The position numbers and the translations under genes were made by a program. Below are positions 1-12,600 of a stretch of DNA of 64,000 nucleotides, piece after piece. The DNA comes from Sinotaia quadrata (taxonomy: Eukaryota; Mollusca; Gastropoda; Architaenioglossa; Viviparidae), in assembly GCA_028829895.1 (NCBI GenBank), contig CM054182.1, positions 61,597,379-61,661,378 of the forward strand. Direction: 5' to 3'. The notes below the pieces were generated by a model that did not search any database, had not been told where the DNA came from, and saw nothing but the letters and a program-made list of their open reading frames with translations. Position 1 is the stretch's first letter. Each line of letters opens with the position of its first letter.

Positions 1-68
1 TTCATGATCTGTGGGACACAGTTAATCCAATCAAACGCAGCGAACGAAATACGATCGGTCTTACAACA

Positions 69-3000
69 ATGGCTTCCAACATGTGTATCGAGCGCGCTTC
101 CTTAAGCAACTTCCGAAGTGAAATCGGTAAGTTTACACTAAATTTAATACCTCATTATTGCTTTAGATAAGTACTTTAGTTGCTATTATTTAAAGGGGTT
201 ATAGTTTTATTGTGTAGTTTAGTACGATTAGCAGTTTTTTCTTTCGAAAGTAGTGGGTCTGTCACATGCTTGCGACCTCGAATCGGGAGCGAACAGTCAT
301 GTCGCATCCGACATGAAATATAGGAATTATACTAAGTTTTATGAAGATAAGACAGATGAATTACAAACTTGGCAGTATTATAATTTCACTTTAATTTTAT
401 AGGTATTGGATGTCACTTGGTTCATTCATAAATCAATGTTGAATTACGTCACTAAAAAAATCAAGGGAGATTATCAGTATTTATATATTGCAATGACGTT
501 ACTTCTAATGTCGATGTTTCATACTCATAGTTTGACTTCTCTGTTTAAATAATTAGGCCTACTTAAAATCTCAACAGTTTAAATATAGTACAAATATAGT
601 TTATTTCAGTTAATTATTTTAATTATACAGCTTACAAGCACTGACTTAGTAAAGTAACTTAGTTAGTGACTAGTGAGTAAGTGACTTAAACTGTTAAAGT
701 TCAACATTTCACTTCTATTAGTTCTAATGTCGATGTTTCATACTCATAGTTTGACTTCTCTGATTAAATAATTAGGCCTACTTAAAATCTCAACAGTTTA
801 AATATAGTGCAAATATAGTTTATTTCAGTTAATTATTTTAATTATAGTATTTATACAACTTACATTACAAGCACTGACTTAGTGACTAGTGACTTAAACT
901 GTTAAAAAAATCAACATTTCACTTCTAATGTCGATGTTTCATAGTATATCATACTCATAGTTTGAATTCTCTGTTTAAATAATTCACTGTTAAAAAAATC
1001 AACATTTCACTTCTAATGTCGATGTTTCATAGTATATCATACTCATAGTTTGAATTCTCTGTTTAAATAATTAGGCCTACTTAAAATCTCAACAGTTTAA
1101 ATATAGTGCAAATATAGTTTATTTCAGTTAAGCTGACATTATTTTAATTATACAACATACAAGCACTTACTAGTGACTTAACTTAAAGTTCAACATTAGT
1201 GTACTGTAAGTCACTAAGTGTATCCTATCACTGTATCAGTGTATGTACTGTAACTGTAAGTATGACACTTTTGACAGGCCTAATCAATCCACACAGATTC
1301 TTTTTACAATTTTACTTTTTTTAAGGTTAGTTTTGAAGATAATCATTTAATGATTTATCTTTATTTTCCTCCAGTAAATGACCAATTTGTCAAACTGAAA
1401 GCTGTATTCTTGGCCACTGGGAAAGGGCGTCGTCCTAATCTTCCTACAGTGGTTTTTGACAATAAATTACTGATACAGCTTTTGCTACTAAAAGAAGAGG
1501 GGCACAAGACATTCAACGAAACTGTCTCATTTATGCAACAGCTGCTGCCTGAAAAGGAGAGAGGTTCTGTTCTACCATCAAGATTGCACTATCTCTTGCA
1601 AAATGCCCAGCAAAATGCATTTAATTGTATAGATGAGGATGAAAGGAAATGCTTTCTTTCACAGTTAGTCAATGTCAATGAAAATCTTGGTCCTTTCCTT
1701 GAAGGAATCAGCATTTGTGAACTTCTGCATGGTAACATGATCACTCCAACTAGATCACCTACAAATGGCCTGTTGAAAGACTTGAACAGTTTTAGGAAGA
1801 AGAGAGACTGTACTTTTTCTGAAATGAATAGGTGGTGGCACCAACTTACAAAGATGGATGTGCCATTAAACAAGTTTAAAAATGCAACAGAAAAGATGCT
1901 GAAAAGAGAGAAAAAGCTACAGTCCAGTGCTCAAAGAGTGAAAGGAGGTGAGCTCTACAGACAGTTTTTGGCATCATGTCCATTTCAAATTCAGCAGAGT
2001 GAGCCTAACTCCATTGATTGTCAAAGGCTTCCAGAAAGCACATCAAGGTCTCCTAGTCCTATTAAGGTTGCCCATTCATTGCAAAAAGACCCTATGCTTT
2101 TGAAACTGTCTGACAGTGCAAAAAGTCTTGCTGCTGCTAGAAGAAAAGAAGAAGAGTTACTGCAGAAAATAAGTGACATGGAAAAGCAGTTGTCAACTTT
2201 ATCCCAAGCCAGGTCAGAAAGTTTAGCAGAGTTAAACACAGTGTGTTCAGAAAATGAAAATCTGAGAAGCATCAACAAGAAACTTGATACTTCCAATGTA
2301 AATCTGCAGGCCAGCTTGGAACAAAAAGATGCAACTATAACAACACAGCAAAGCAGACTAAATTATTATAGAAAACTTGGAATGAAAAAGAAACTACTGA
2401 GAAAGGAAGCTAAAATAAGTAGTCTGGAAGCTGACTTAAAGAAAAATCTTGAGCAGCATGGATATAAAATGAAAATCTTGCAATGCAAGCTTCGTAATAT
2501 ACAGCTCAAATTTGTTGACTTGAAACAAAAAATGAAATGCTTAAAGAGAAAAAATCTAAAGATTCAAATGGACTTAAAAGAAAAACTGCATGATGTCCCT
2601 GACACAGAACAAGAACAACACGATGTGATACATCTAAAGGATGAAAGTGGACATTTTAAAAGAGAAACAGTTGTTTGCGTCATTGCCCTTATTGGTGAAC
2701 TTGAAGTACCTGCACACAAATGTGGACAGGTCATACAGACTGTCTTTCACCATCTTCTGGGAGCACAAATTCCAAAAGATGAATTACCATCTCAGCGATC
2801 TGCTCTTCGGTTCGTGGACCAGGGTCATGTGATTGGAAAAGCCCACATCACAGAAACTCTATTAGAAAATGAACAGTGGGACTTACATACAGATGGCACT
2901 ACCAAACATGGGAAAAAGTACATTGGGCAGCAGGTTACTGTACATGGACAATCCCTTTCAACTGGTTTTACTGCTGTTACCACTGAGAACACAGCTACTT

Positions 3001-5261
3001 TGGTTGATGCAACCATCAGTTTGGTAGAGGAGTTGGCTGATGTTTTTCCAGATGGCAACAATCATGAACATTTTGTAACAATGCTACAAAAACTGTCAGG
3101 TTCCATGACTGACCGTGCCAGTGTCATGAAGTCCTTTGACAAAGCTTTACAAAAAGAGAGACAGAATTTGTTGCAAACCGAGGAAGGCATTGAATTTCTA
3201 CACTGCAATGCTCACTATTTGCTGGGACTTAGTGCTGCAAGCGAGAAAGTTCTGGCAAAGGACGAGGCAGACATGGGAGTGAAGCTGGGAAGAGATCAAC
3301 TTCCACAATTCCATCACTTCAAATCCAATGAGACTTCTGCATTGAGGTATAGTGTAGTATTTAATAATAATAATACTTTTAATAGTATTACTAATAATAA
3401 TTTATAAAAAAATGTTAAAATATATTTTAAGTTCATGGCTATTGTTTAAAAAATGCTCAAAGCACATTAGTAAAAAAACAACTGTTCATAAAAAAAATGA
3501 TATAAATAAAAATTAATATTCAAACATTAAAACAAATTAGTAAGTTTTAATGAAAGTGTGAATACATTTTTCTTTTTTTCTCTCTATCATTTCATCTACA
3601 GATATCTACGCCTTGCTTCTGATTGTCTTGGGCCTTGTGGAGATGAGAAAAATGGTTGTCGTGAATCTTGGGAAGCCTACTGTATGATGATGGGAAAGAC
3701 ATCAAAAGTGCCCAGCTTCAGAAGGAACAGGTTCAACTGCTTATTTCAGACTGCTGCAGGTCTCCATTACCACCGCACTGACATCAATGACTTCCTAGGA
3801 AACTGCCTGCCATCTTTGAATGGAAAACTGGTCAGTGTCGAAGCTGACAACAAGAACGATGTCATTGATGTTCACATCACTGCTTTGGGTCTGCTCTATT
3901 ACAGAGTAACTGGCCCATACTGGCAACTTCTCGGAAGCGGAGTCCCATATTTGCAATTTTTCACCTTTGTCAGCAAGCTACATCACCTGCTGCAGACTTG
4001 GTCCCAGAATGCATCATCAGCTTTTGATGAACACTTTGAGCCTCTCTTTGGGCTTCAGTTCATGCCAGACAATCTAGTCTATCTCTCACTCATCAATGTT
4101 TCAGAAGAATACAAGCATGACATCCAGCAGATTCTTCAGAAGATTTGTTTAGAGATGGTGGAGACAACAAAAAGGCAGCTTGAAGATTTTCTTCCAGGAG
4201 GGCGTTACCATGCTATTGAATCACCAGAGCTGATTGAGAAGATGGGACATTCTGCTATTACGAACCTATTTGGCGAGCAATGCTTCGGTGATTTGGATTT
4301 TAGTATATTCAAGCGCAGAAATTCAACCCTGCATCACCACAGCACGATCAACATTTTGAAACGCAACAAGTCTATTACATGGTTTTCTTGCCAGCCACAT
4401 GAAAAGCAATCAGAACTGTTGCGATTGTCTGCCACCAAAGCAAAGAGCCTCAGGAAAAAGCATGTTGCTGCAGAAAGAGATGCTGTGGCCAGAAGAAAGG
4501 TGATCCTAGAGGAAAGCAGGCAGCAGAAACAGAAAACAGCAGCAAAGAAACAGCTCCGAATTGAGGACATCATGGACAGTCTACACCAACACCATGGCCC
4601 TTGTAAAACCAGTGCTGATGTAGACACTGTTCTGGCTTCTTACTCCTCCAGAACCAGCCAAAAAGCTGCAATCCAGGCTGAACTGAGGTACCAGAGTGTG
4701 GTCCTTGGACAAAAGTCACCTCTCCTCAGACTGACAGGAACCCTGCTTAGTTTGGCAAAAAATCTGAAGCATTTCCTTGGTCTTGAAAATGAGGAGAGCT
4801 TATCTACATGGCAACTACCAAGCCTGCAGCTTCCAACCACACGAAATAAACAAATGCGTCGTGACACTAATGACAGCTGTTCATCTAACGATTCACTGTT
4901 TGTTGCCAGCGATGTGATCAGTGATCAGGAGCAAGATTTTAGTTTTCAAAAGTTCAGCTTTACAAGAGCAGGACAGATGATTGCTGTTTATTTTGATGAG
5001 GACTTTTATATTGGCGAAGTCACCGATGTTAATTCTTCCGATAAAGGCGTAGTTAATTTTATGGAAAAAGCGGAAGTTGGTGAGCTAACAGTTTTTAGAT
5101 GGCCAACTCGCCCAGACAAATGCACAGTAAGCTCTGAATGTGTATTTGAAAAAGACTTTGATCTGCATCCATCTTCTTCTTCAGGACGAACTTTTTTTGT
5201 GTCTCTAGAGGTCATGCTGTCTTCAAAGTACATTGCCTTCAAGGGACACTTATACAGTTGA
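69..5261 (+). CDS. Three-exon hAT-like transposase-derived protein, 1229 aa
   Basis: Exons are 69-126, 1375-3346 and 3602-5261. Donors at 127 (gtaagt) and 3347 (gtatag) and acceptors ending at 1374 and 3601 keep one frame (phases 1 and 2), giving 1229 codons plus TGA. The start is the first ATG in exon 1, in context caacaATGG. Residues about 250-420 are a long Lys/Leu/Glu-rich coiled coil. An RNase H-type core follows: D526 in HTDGTT, D599 in MTDRAS, a CxxH motif C630-H633 (CNAH), and E902 in GEQCFGDLD. This spacing resembles hAT-type transposases, where the CxxH follows the second Asp and a helical insertion precedes the Glu. Residues about 1136-1218 look like a small SH3/Tudor-like barrel (VYFDEDFYIGEV). 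No N-terminal zinc finger is visible. No stops or frameshifts are present, so the gene is intact, either an active element or a domesticated one. The superfamily is not identified, and the assignment of the catalytic residues is inference. Confidence 0.75.
127..1374 (+). other. Intron 1 of the transposase-like gene, with internal tandem repeats
   Basis: The intron is bounded by G|GTAAGT and CCTCCAG|TA. From about 500 to 1125 it consists of partial tandem copies of a unit of roughly 100-210 bp. The words ttctaatgtcgatgtttcat and aattaggcctacttaaaatc recur near 505, 718, 925 and 1010. I see no coding sequence. Confidence 0.7.
3347..3601 (+). other. Intron 2 of the transposase-like gene
   Basis: This is a 255-bp AT-rich intron with donor AG|GTATAG and acceptor CATCTACAG. 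Joining its flanks gives the uninterrupted codons ALR-YLRLAS. The open frame that continues past the donor ends in an AT-rich, stop-terminated tail, which supports splicing. Confidence 0.8.
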
Positions 5262-6604
5262 TGCATACCCTCGGTTTGACTTCCTTATCCTCACACCATT
5301 TTTGTAACCCCACTGTCCCATAGTAAGTTAAAATAACATTTCTATGATTAACTATTGTAAGTAAAATATGTCAGTAACTAATTTTGTTTGGTATAGAGCA
5401 AATAAAGAGATCAAAACCCAAGATTCTGACATGATATGAAAAATGTTTACTAATTTTGTATAATTTCACAATATTTTAATGCATTTTTATTGTATAAAAT
5501 CATTGTTAGTGCATAAAAGGTGTAGAAAATTTGCATACATAAGGAGCAAAGTGATATTTATCAAACTGCAAAATTTCATGATGATCATGCAAATGGTTCA
5601 AATGTTATGACTAGTTTTGTGCAAAAACGTGTATGAAAGTGCCGTCGTCAGTCATTTTGATGATTTTACAAAGTTTGGGCCAACCTGTACATGAATCAAA
5701 TGAAAATAACATCCTGAAAAAAATTGGGCATATTCTTCATATACATTTGAACATATATGAACAGTTTCAATGATATATTTCAATTAATGAATCTGATATG
5801 CTGTGTCAAACTTCATCAATCGCGTTATTTCTAACTATCCTGATGGTGGTTTTTTATTAACTTCTGCAGCTAGGCATTTTGTTGTTTCATCATATAGAAA
5901 GTTACAACTTTGCATTTTGTTATCTGCAAGTAGAAAGGAATAAAGTATCAAACTTTCATAACTGCATGTTAGATTTTAGTTAGTCTTTAGCAAGTCTAAA
6001 AATGGTCGAAATAACCATTTTTTTCACTGCCGCCATTTTTTTAAACTTAAAAATAGCATATCTCTGGAACCAATTGAGATAGCTTCTCAATTTTTTTTTT
6101 ATTTTTCATGTTTTAAAAAGTTTTAAATAAAAATAACAAAACTGAATGCTTGATTTTATTATTTATTTTTTGGTGCCGCTACCTAATATCTGCAATATTC
6201 TCTCTGCATATACTCTATAGGAGGATGTCTGACTCTCTGGGTGGCTGTCACATCTCATGCCTAGAAAATACTGTCAATTGATACAGGAGTGGTTAGGCAT
6301 TTCAGCACTAACTTCTGCAGTAGACATTCAGACAGCATCCACAAGATATGCATGTTCTTTCACTCATACAATTTGAAACAAATTATACAATTGAAGTATT
6401 CAGAATATTCCATTTGGTGATCACAAGAAAAGCAATATGCTCAGTTTGATACTAAAATCAGATTAGTCTAAATAGCTCAAGTGTCAGCTAGTCTAAAAGT
6501 AAGTTGGACAATTGTGAGTCAAGATCTGCTTTGTTTTTTTGACAATATTTATTCAGCTGTTGTTTCATTTGAAAATCACTTCCATTTCTCCCCAAAATAA
6601 TTTT

Positions 6605-6610
<6 letters not shown>
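5262..6610 (+). other. 3' UTR/tail of the transposase-like gene, then CLEC16A intron
   Basis: AATAAA at 5401-5406 is a candidate polyadenylation signal 140 bp after the stop. The rest of the stretch to about 6600 is AT-rich with many short direct repeats. It may be the 3' part of a transposon or plain intron sequence. I found no open frame or terminal inverted repeat in it. Confidence 0.4.

Positions 6611-6655
<45 letters not shown>
6611..6655 (+). repeat. (TG)n microsatellite at a CLEC16A splice acceptor
   Basis: About 22 TG units end 11 bp before the AG (6665-6666) of the first CLEC16A exon in the window, so they occupy the place of the polypyrimidine tract. Confidence 0.95.
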
Positions 6656-6657
<2 letters not shown>

Positions 6658-6666
6658 ATACTACAG

Positions 6667-9600
6667 AGGGAGCATTGAGTCCAGGCAGTGAAGTGTGTTC
6701 AGGAGATACTGAACTTTCCAGTCCTACTCAGAACTCTACAGACGAAGAGAAATTAATAGGAATGTCACACCGTATGGCCATACCGTCAGGCACGCCTGAC
6801 AGACTGCAGCCTTTTACATTGGAAAACAGGTGCAGATGGTTTTTGTTTCTTCATGACACATTACTTACACATCATTTTTAACTTGAAGTAAAAACAAAAT
6901 TTTTCTTCCTTGAACACTTACCAATGCTAAAGTTATCCTGTTCAGAGATAGATTCCAGCTACACCATAATCTTTTTGCCCTTTGGAATGTGAAAAATAAA
7001 AGTATTAATGGATATTTGCCCTTAATGTTTCAAATGATTTTGGCCAGAATCATTCAGTGTTATGTAAGGATTTTGACAGTCTAGTATAAATACAATAAAT
7101 TATAATGCTGCTTGGATTATAAAGTTTCTGAATAAGCTGGATGAACTGAAGATTTTTTTGAAACATTAGAATGAGAATGCTTTGTATACTGCAGAACTGC
7201 CTGCCTTCCATTTTTAGCAGAAGAATCTCCCGGTCTTACCTCTAAACTCCCACTCTTCTTACAGAAGTGATTTTCCACTTTCAGTTTCATTTTCAATAAT
7301 TTTCCGATCACTTATGACAGGACTTAAAACCTGCTTGTTTCGTATATGATCACCTGCTCTGTGTTGGCCAGCCAGTTGGTTAAGTCATAGTCATCTGCCA
7401 TGAGCTCTTCAACATATGAGTCCTTTTTTAACACTTCTGGAATCTTATTTGTTGGCCGTTATTAATTTTAGTTGAGAAAACACAATTTCACTCGTAAAAT
7501 AAACATTTTCTTTAAATATTTTTTTTATGTTTAGAAGTCAGAGCTTGATGAGATAAGCACAATTCGGTGCATAACGTTTCTACTGCCCGTTCGACCTAAA
7601 GTTTGCATTTTCAAAATGGCGGCCAAGTAGCGATAGTACATGCACTACACTGTGTCATTTTGACAGTTATGAAATATTTACTATGAAATGTTACAAAACT
7701 AATTCAAATCACAGAATTTGTCTCTACATAATGATTTATTATGTGTGTACAGACCCTATTTGGAGACACTGTTCAATGCATTATAGTACATAATGATTTG
7801 TTATGTGTGTACAGACCCTATTTGGAGACACTGTTCAATGCACTGGAGTGCATGGAAAATGACTATTCAGCTCTTTTTGCCCTCTGTCTTCTTTATGCAA
7901 TGGCACACAATGAAGGTAATACTTTGTACTTAAGAGATTTGATGCATCATCATTTCCAAGAATAAAATTTTATAATTCACTCCCTAACCAGGGAAGTATA
8001 TTAAATTGTACGATCATTTCTAATGCTGTTGGTACAACGGAATAGTGCTGATCTTACTGGCATGGTATCGTTAAAGGTTTCCATGACACTGATAATATAT
8101 TAACATCATTCTTTGAAAGGCTTATATGACAATTTCTGCAAGCATTATTGGAAGGGAGATATATATATATATATGTGTGCTTCTTCCTTGACAATAATTT
8201 CTCTACAATAGAGTTAACTCCCATAAATGAAATATAGTTTTAGTAAAGTTAATGCAGAGAAACTTTCAAGAGAGCAAACGTGACTATGTGCTGTAAACTG
8301 ACTAGATAAACTTTACACAAGACAAAACATGACTATGTGCAGTAAATTGACTAGATAAACTTTACACAAGACTAGAAATTAGTTTCACTACTAGTATTGT
8401 TTTTCATACACCGTCAGCTTATGTAAACTGTAACACTGCCAGCATATATTGCCAATTGATTTATAATATTTATATTATATATAATAGCTGATGTTTGTAG
8501 TTTTAAAACATAATATGTCATCCATGTATGAATTCTAATAAGTTATATCAATATATACACATAGTAGTATATAAAAAAAGTTTTTTCTTTTTTATCTCTG
8601 TGGTTATATTCTTTGTGACACCAGATATCATGTTTGATTTAGAGATTTTTAGTCAGTCTAAATAAATATATTTTTATGCACTTATTATAAAAGAGCAGAA
8701 ACTTTTTTCTTTTTGGAACAGATTGCCAGATGGTTATGACTTAGTGAGTTAACCATTGGTACCAAGATTACTATAATCATATTAATGATGAATAGTTTTT
8801 GATTAATAATAATAAATACATTAATTATAGGTATAATAAAAAGTGTATGTTAGAAGTTACTTAAAGTGACATCCATTTAAGTTTTGTTTCATGGTTTAAA
8901 ATTTTTTTGTATTACAAAACTCTTACAACTTATAAGTATAAATCACATCAGAATTTTTTATTCTTTTTTCTGGTTATTTCTTAAAAATATATCAACAAAC
9001 CAATAAAAATATCAAGTGTCATAAGTTTTTTTTCTCCTCATATTTCTTTTATAAATCAGTGAAGAGTTTGCCAGCCATTTAATGAAAAGATGTATACTGT
9101 TCATCTTAAGGACCAAAAAAGCCAGATATGTCTCTGATAGTGACTTTTTTCATATCACTATTGAATATTTCCATCTATAAGTAAATACTTTGTGTAGCAA
9201 ATACATTTCCTAACATCCCAGTCAGGTGACCTGATATTTAGCTGTGCTTTTTTTTCTGTACAGTTTCCACACTCTTAAGTAGATATTTGTATGGCTGTGC
9301 TTTTCTTTCCCTACAGTTTCCACACTATAAGTAGATATTTTGTGCGGCAAAATACTATCATTCCAGAGCAAAACCAGGCGGATTGTCTAAACTCATATCT
9401 ATTAACATCCTTTTAAGATGTTTACCAATTACCAGTATTTTGTTCTTGTCTAAAAACATTTATATTTTGGATTTTTTATTTTTGCTTTTATTTCCTGACC
9501 AAAGCTTTCTCTCTCTCTGTGTTTGTCTCTCTTATGGGTGTAATATATATTAAATAAGAATGCTATTTACAAGAAATCAAAGAAAAAACAATAAACGTAA

Positions 9601-12600
9601 GTATTGACAAAGTTTGCACTTAATTTTAACATAATGAAAAATTATTGGGTGGAAGTCTGTCTAAATTAATTTTTATGAATGTTTAACCAAAATCGGCAGT
9701 GTCACTGGCATACTCCAGATATTATCATACTGAATTGAACAAAAGATATTAATTATAATAAAGCTTTGTTTTAAATTAAAATCATCCTTGCTCTCCTTCA
9801 TGGCAAAAAATTTATTAAAAGCTAAAGAATTTCTTATAAATGTTTTACCAAAATGCATGTTTGCTCACTGATCTATGAAAGAAAATACATTCTGATTAAA
9901 AACAATATAAGCATGAAACAAATTTGTAAATAATATACGATACGATTTTTTACATCTATCATGGCAGTTGCTATTTTTGATGCAAAATTAATATATTTTT
10001 AATTTATAAACTTACCTGGAAGTTTATGAGCTATAAATATATATCTTTGGAAATAAATATTTATATTAATGTTTGTGCATTTATCGAGAGAGAGAACTAT
10101 TGTAATCTTCGTAAAACATTCAAGCTTGAGTTGCTTCCCTTAGATGTCTCTTTCTGTACACCAATCTTTTTGCATTGTCTTTAAAATTTATAGCTAAACT
10201 AATCAATTGAAATTCGCCATAACTGTGTTAGGAAAGGGGCTGTCTGATGTAAAATTTCAGTGGTGTGAGAAAATTACCCTTGTTTTTACAAAGACCTTTT
10301 TATACAATCAGAAAACAACTGTAATAAGGGAATTATTATGTGGTAAATAAGACTGTTGATTGATTGATTGATTAATATTTAAAATATCCTAATTGCCATA
10401 TCAGTAAATTTTAGAACTACCTATGGCCCTGCTTTTGCTATAGAAACTATGATGAACCACTCTGAACAATATTGCTATAGTCCCCAAGCCCCAAGCCTTT
10501 GGGGTAAAAGCAAGCAGAAGTGACTTCAGGGAGGGGGGTCAAATGGCCACCAGTCTTTCTCTGGTACTTCATGTACGTTTGATCCAACTCACACTGATAA
10601 TAGCAAAAATTCAACTGTTAGTAGTTTGCATACCATTTCTGATGATATTGGAGATACTGAGGAAACAATGACTAACAAAGACCATGTCTGGAAAGCATCG
10701 TACCCTCTAATATTTTTCCTGTGTGCGAGGAACTGGCAGTTTTTTGAGCTTGCTACCAAAACTTGTGCACAGAATTTTGAAACTGCTGCACAGCATTTTC
10801 TAATGAGCTGTGCACCTTAGAGAGAACATTGCTGGTAATCTATTTTTTTAAATATAGTCAGTGTACTACATTCCGTACTTTTGTACAATTGTAGTCATCA
10901 TTAAGTTCATAGACATACTAACTATTATTAAAATTAGTCGTGTAAGATTTTTATATGAATGACGAAAGCTTTTCTTTTTTAAAGTACATTTTTGTAATTG
11001 TCATTATATATATATATATTACATTTACTACTAATATTTATTACTATTAATGATAGTATTAACGATCTGTACTAACATTTAGAGAGTAGCAGTGTAGTTA
11101 TGTTTTAAATAAGTGATTTATCATTCTGTATATAATTTAAAATTACGTAACTTACTAAAGATGAACATGATAGAGAATAGCAGTAGTCATGTTTTTAAAT
11201 GAGTGATTATTATTCATATTATAAATATATATATATATATATATAATTTTTAATTATTTTACTTACTAGTAGAGTATTTTCTTTTTCATATATATTATGT
11301 TTGTATATTTATGCATGAATGTCTGTATAAGTGTTGTGTGGGTATATATTTTTTGTGTACTTTTTATTTATTTAGTATTGTAAATCTAAAACTTCTAAAA
11401 TTAACAGCTAATGGCCAGTGTTATATTAATTTAATAGTTGAATAGTCTTATTAAGCTTAAATATATGCATTTGTTCTTATTAATATTATAATTATTAGTT
11501 TATTGTATATATCTGATCTAACAATCTGGTACAGTTAACAAAAGAAAAATGGCTAGAATTATAGGAGAAAAAATCTCAGTTTTGCTATCTTATTAATGAT
11601 GGTATAAATAATGCAACAAAATTCAATAACTTTGCTAATATGCAGTATTATTAAACCATAAACTCTAAAGTAAAATATTTTATTATGAACAAGTTACTTC
11701 AACTATTCATTTGTCTGCAAGTAGTTATGGCAGATGCATAATAATAAATATCAAATGCCTTCTAACGTATTTACCAACTAAAATTAACAGCAGAAAATAA
11801 AGACTTCAGTTTTTGTCCTAGTACTGGCTAGAGTAATAAGGCTATCTGTGGAATGGTGGGTGTATGTGTGTACAGTGCTTGTTTTGTTTGACAAGCAGAA
11901 CCATGCCTGGCAGCAAACTAGGTTATCATACATATATATATATATGTAACTAATATATACAATTTAAAATATGTCTGTAACCCTAGTATATGTATATAAC
12001 CCTGAATGCCTGCCATTCCTAAACTGTCCTGAAAAGATTATCTGTTTTGCATTTCAAAGTCTTTTTCTTGGAAATGCTCACTATGCAGTACTGTATGTGC
12101 TTTCTCATTCTATTTTGTAATCCACTTTTTACGTAATTTGTGGTCTTTGGGAAATGTAAAAAATGAATATTTTGAGTTTGTCCATTGTTTGTGCAGCCAT
12201 AAGCACAGCTATGTTTAACCATGTTTTATTTTACAAAGTATGCGTTTCAAACAAGACAGTATGTCAGACAATGCATACAGATTGTAGATCTACATCGTGA
12301 CATCACATGTTATGTTGCTATGGTGAGAAGTCAGTCTTGCAAATGAACAAGAGCATTGATTTCTTTCAAAAATATTGACTTTCAATACCGAAATGAATGC
12401 ATTTATATATATATCTGAAAGTTTAAATTTTTCAGTCTTGATTCTAAGAATGGGAATTACTCATTTCTTACAGATTTAGTCTTATCTGTGCTGACCTACA
12501 TTCCATTTCATTTGGTCTTTAAAGTTGTCTTATAACTCTTAGTAATTGTAGTGAAAAGTGGTTTATGCATAAATCTGCATTTGTATCAACTGTCATGAAT

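Noticed and set aside
1350..1374. ATG at 1350 as the transposase start
   Set aside because: It lies in intron 1. The CCTCCAG acceptor and the phase-matching exon 69-126 give a better start.
7117..7450. Minus-strand coding-like stretch (includes EELMADDYDLTNWLANTEQV)
   Set aside because: Interrupted by stops after about 30 codons and matches no family I know. Possibly an old pseudogene but unsupported.
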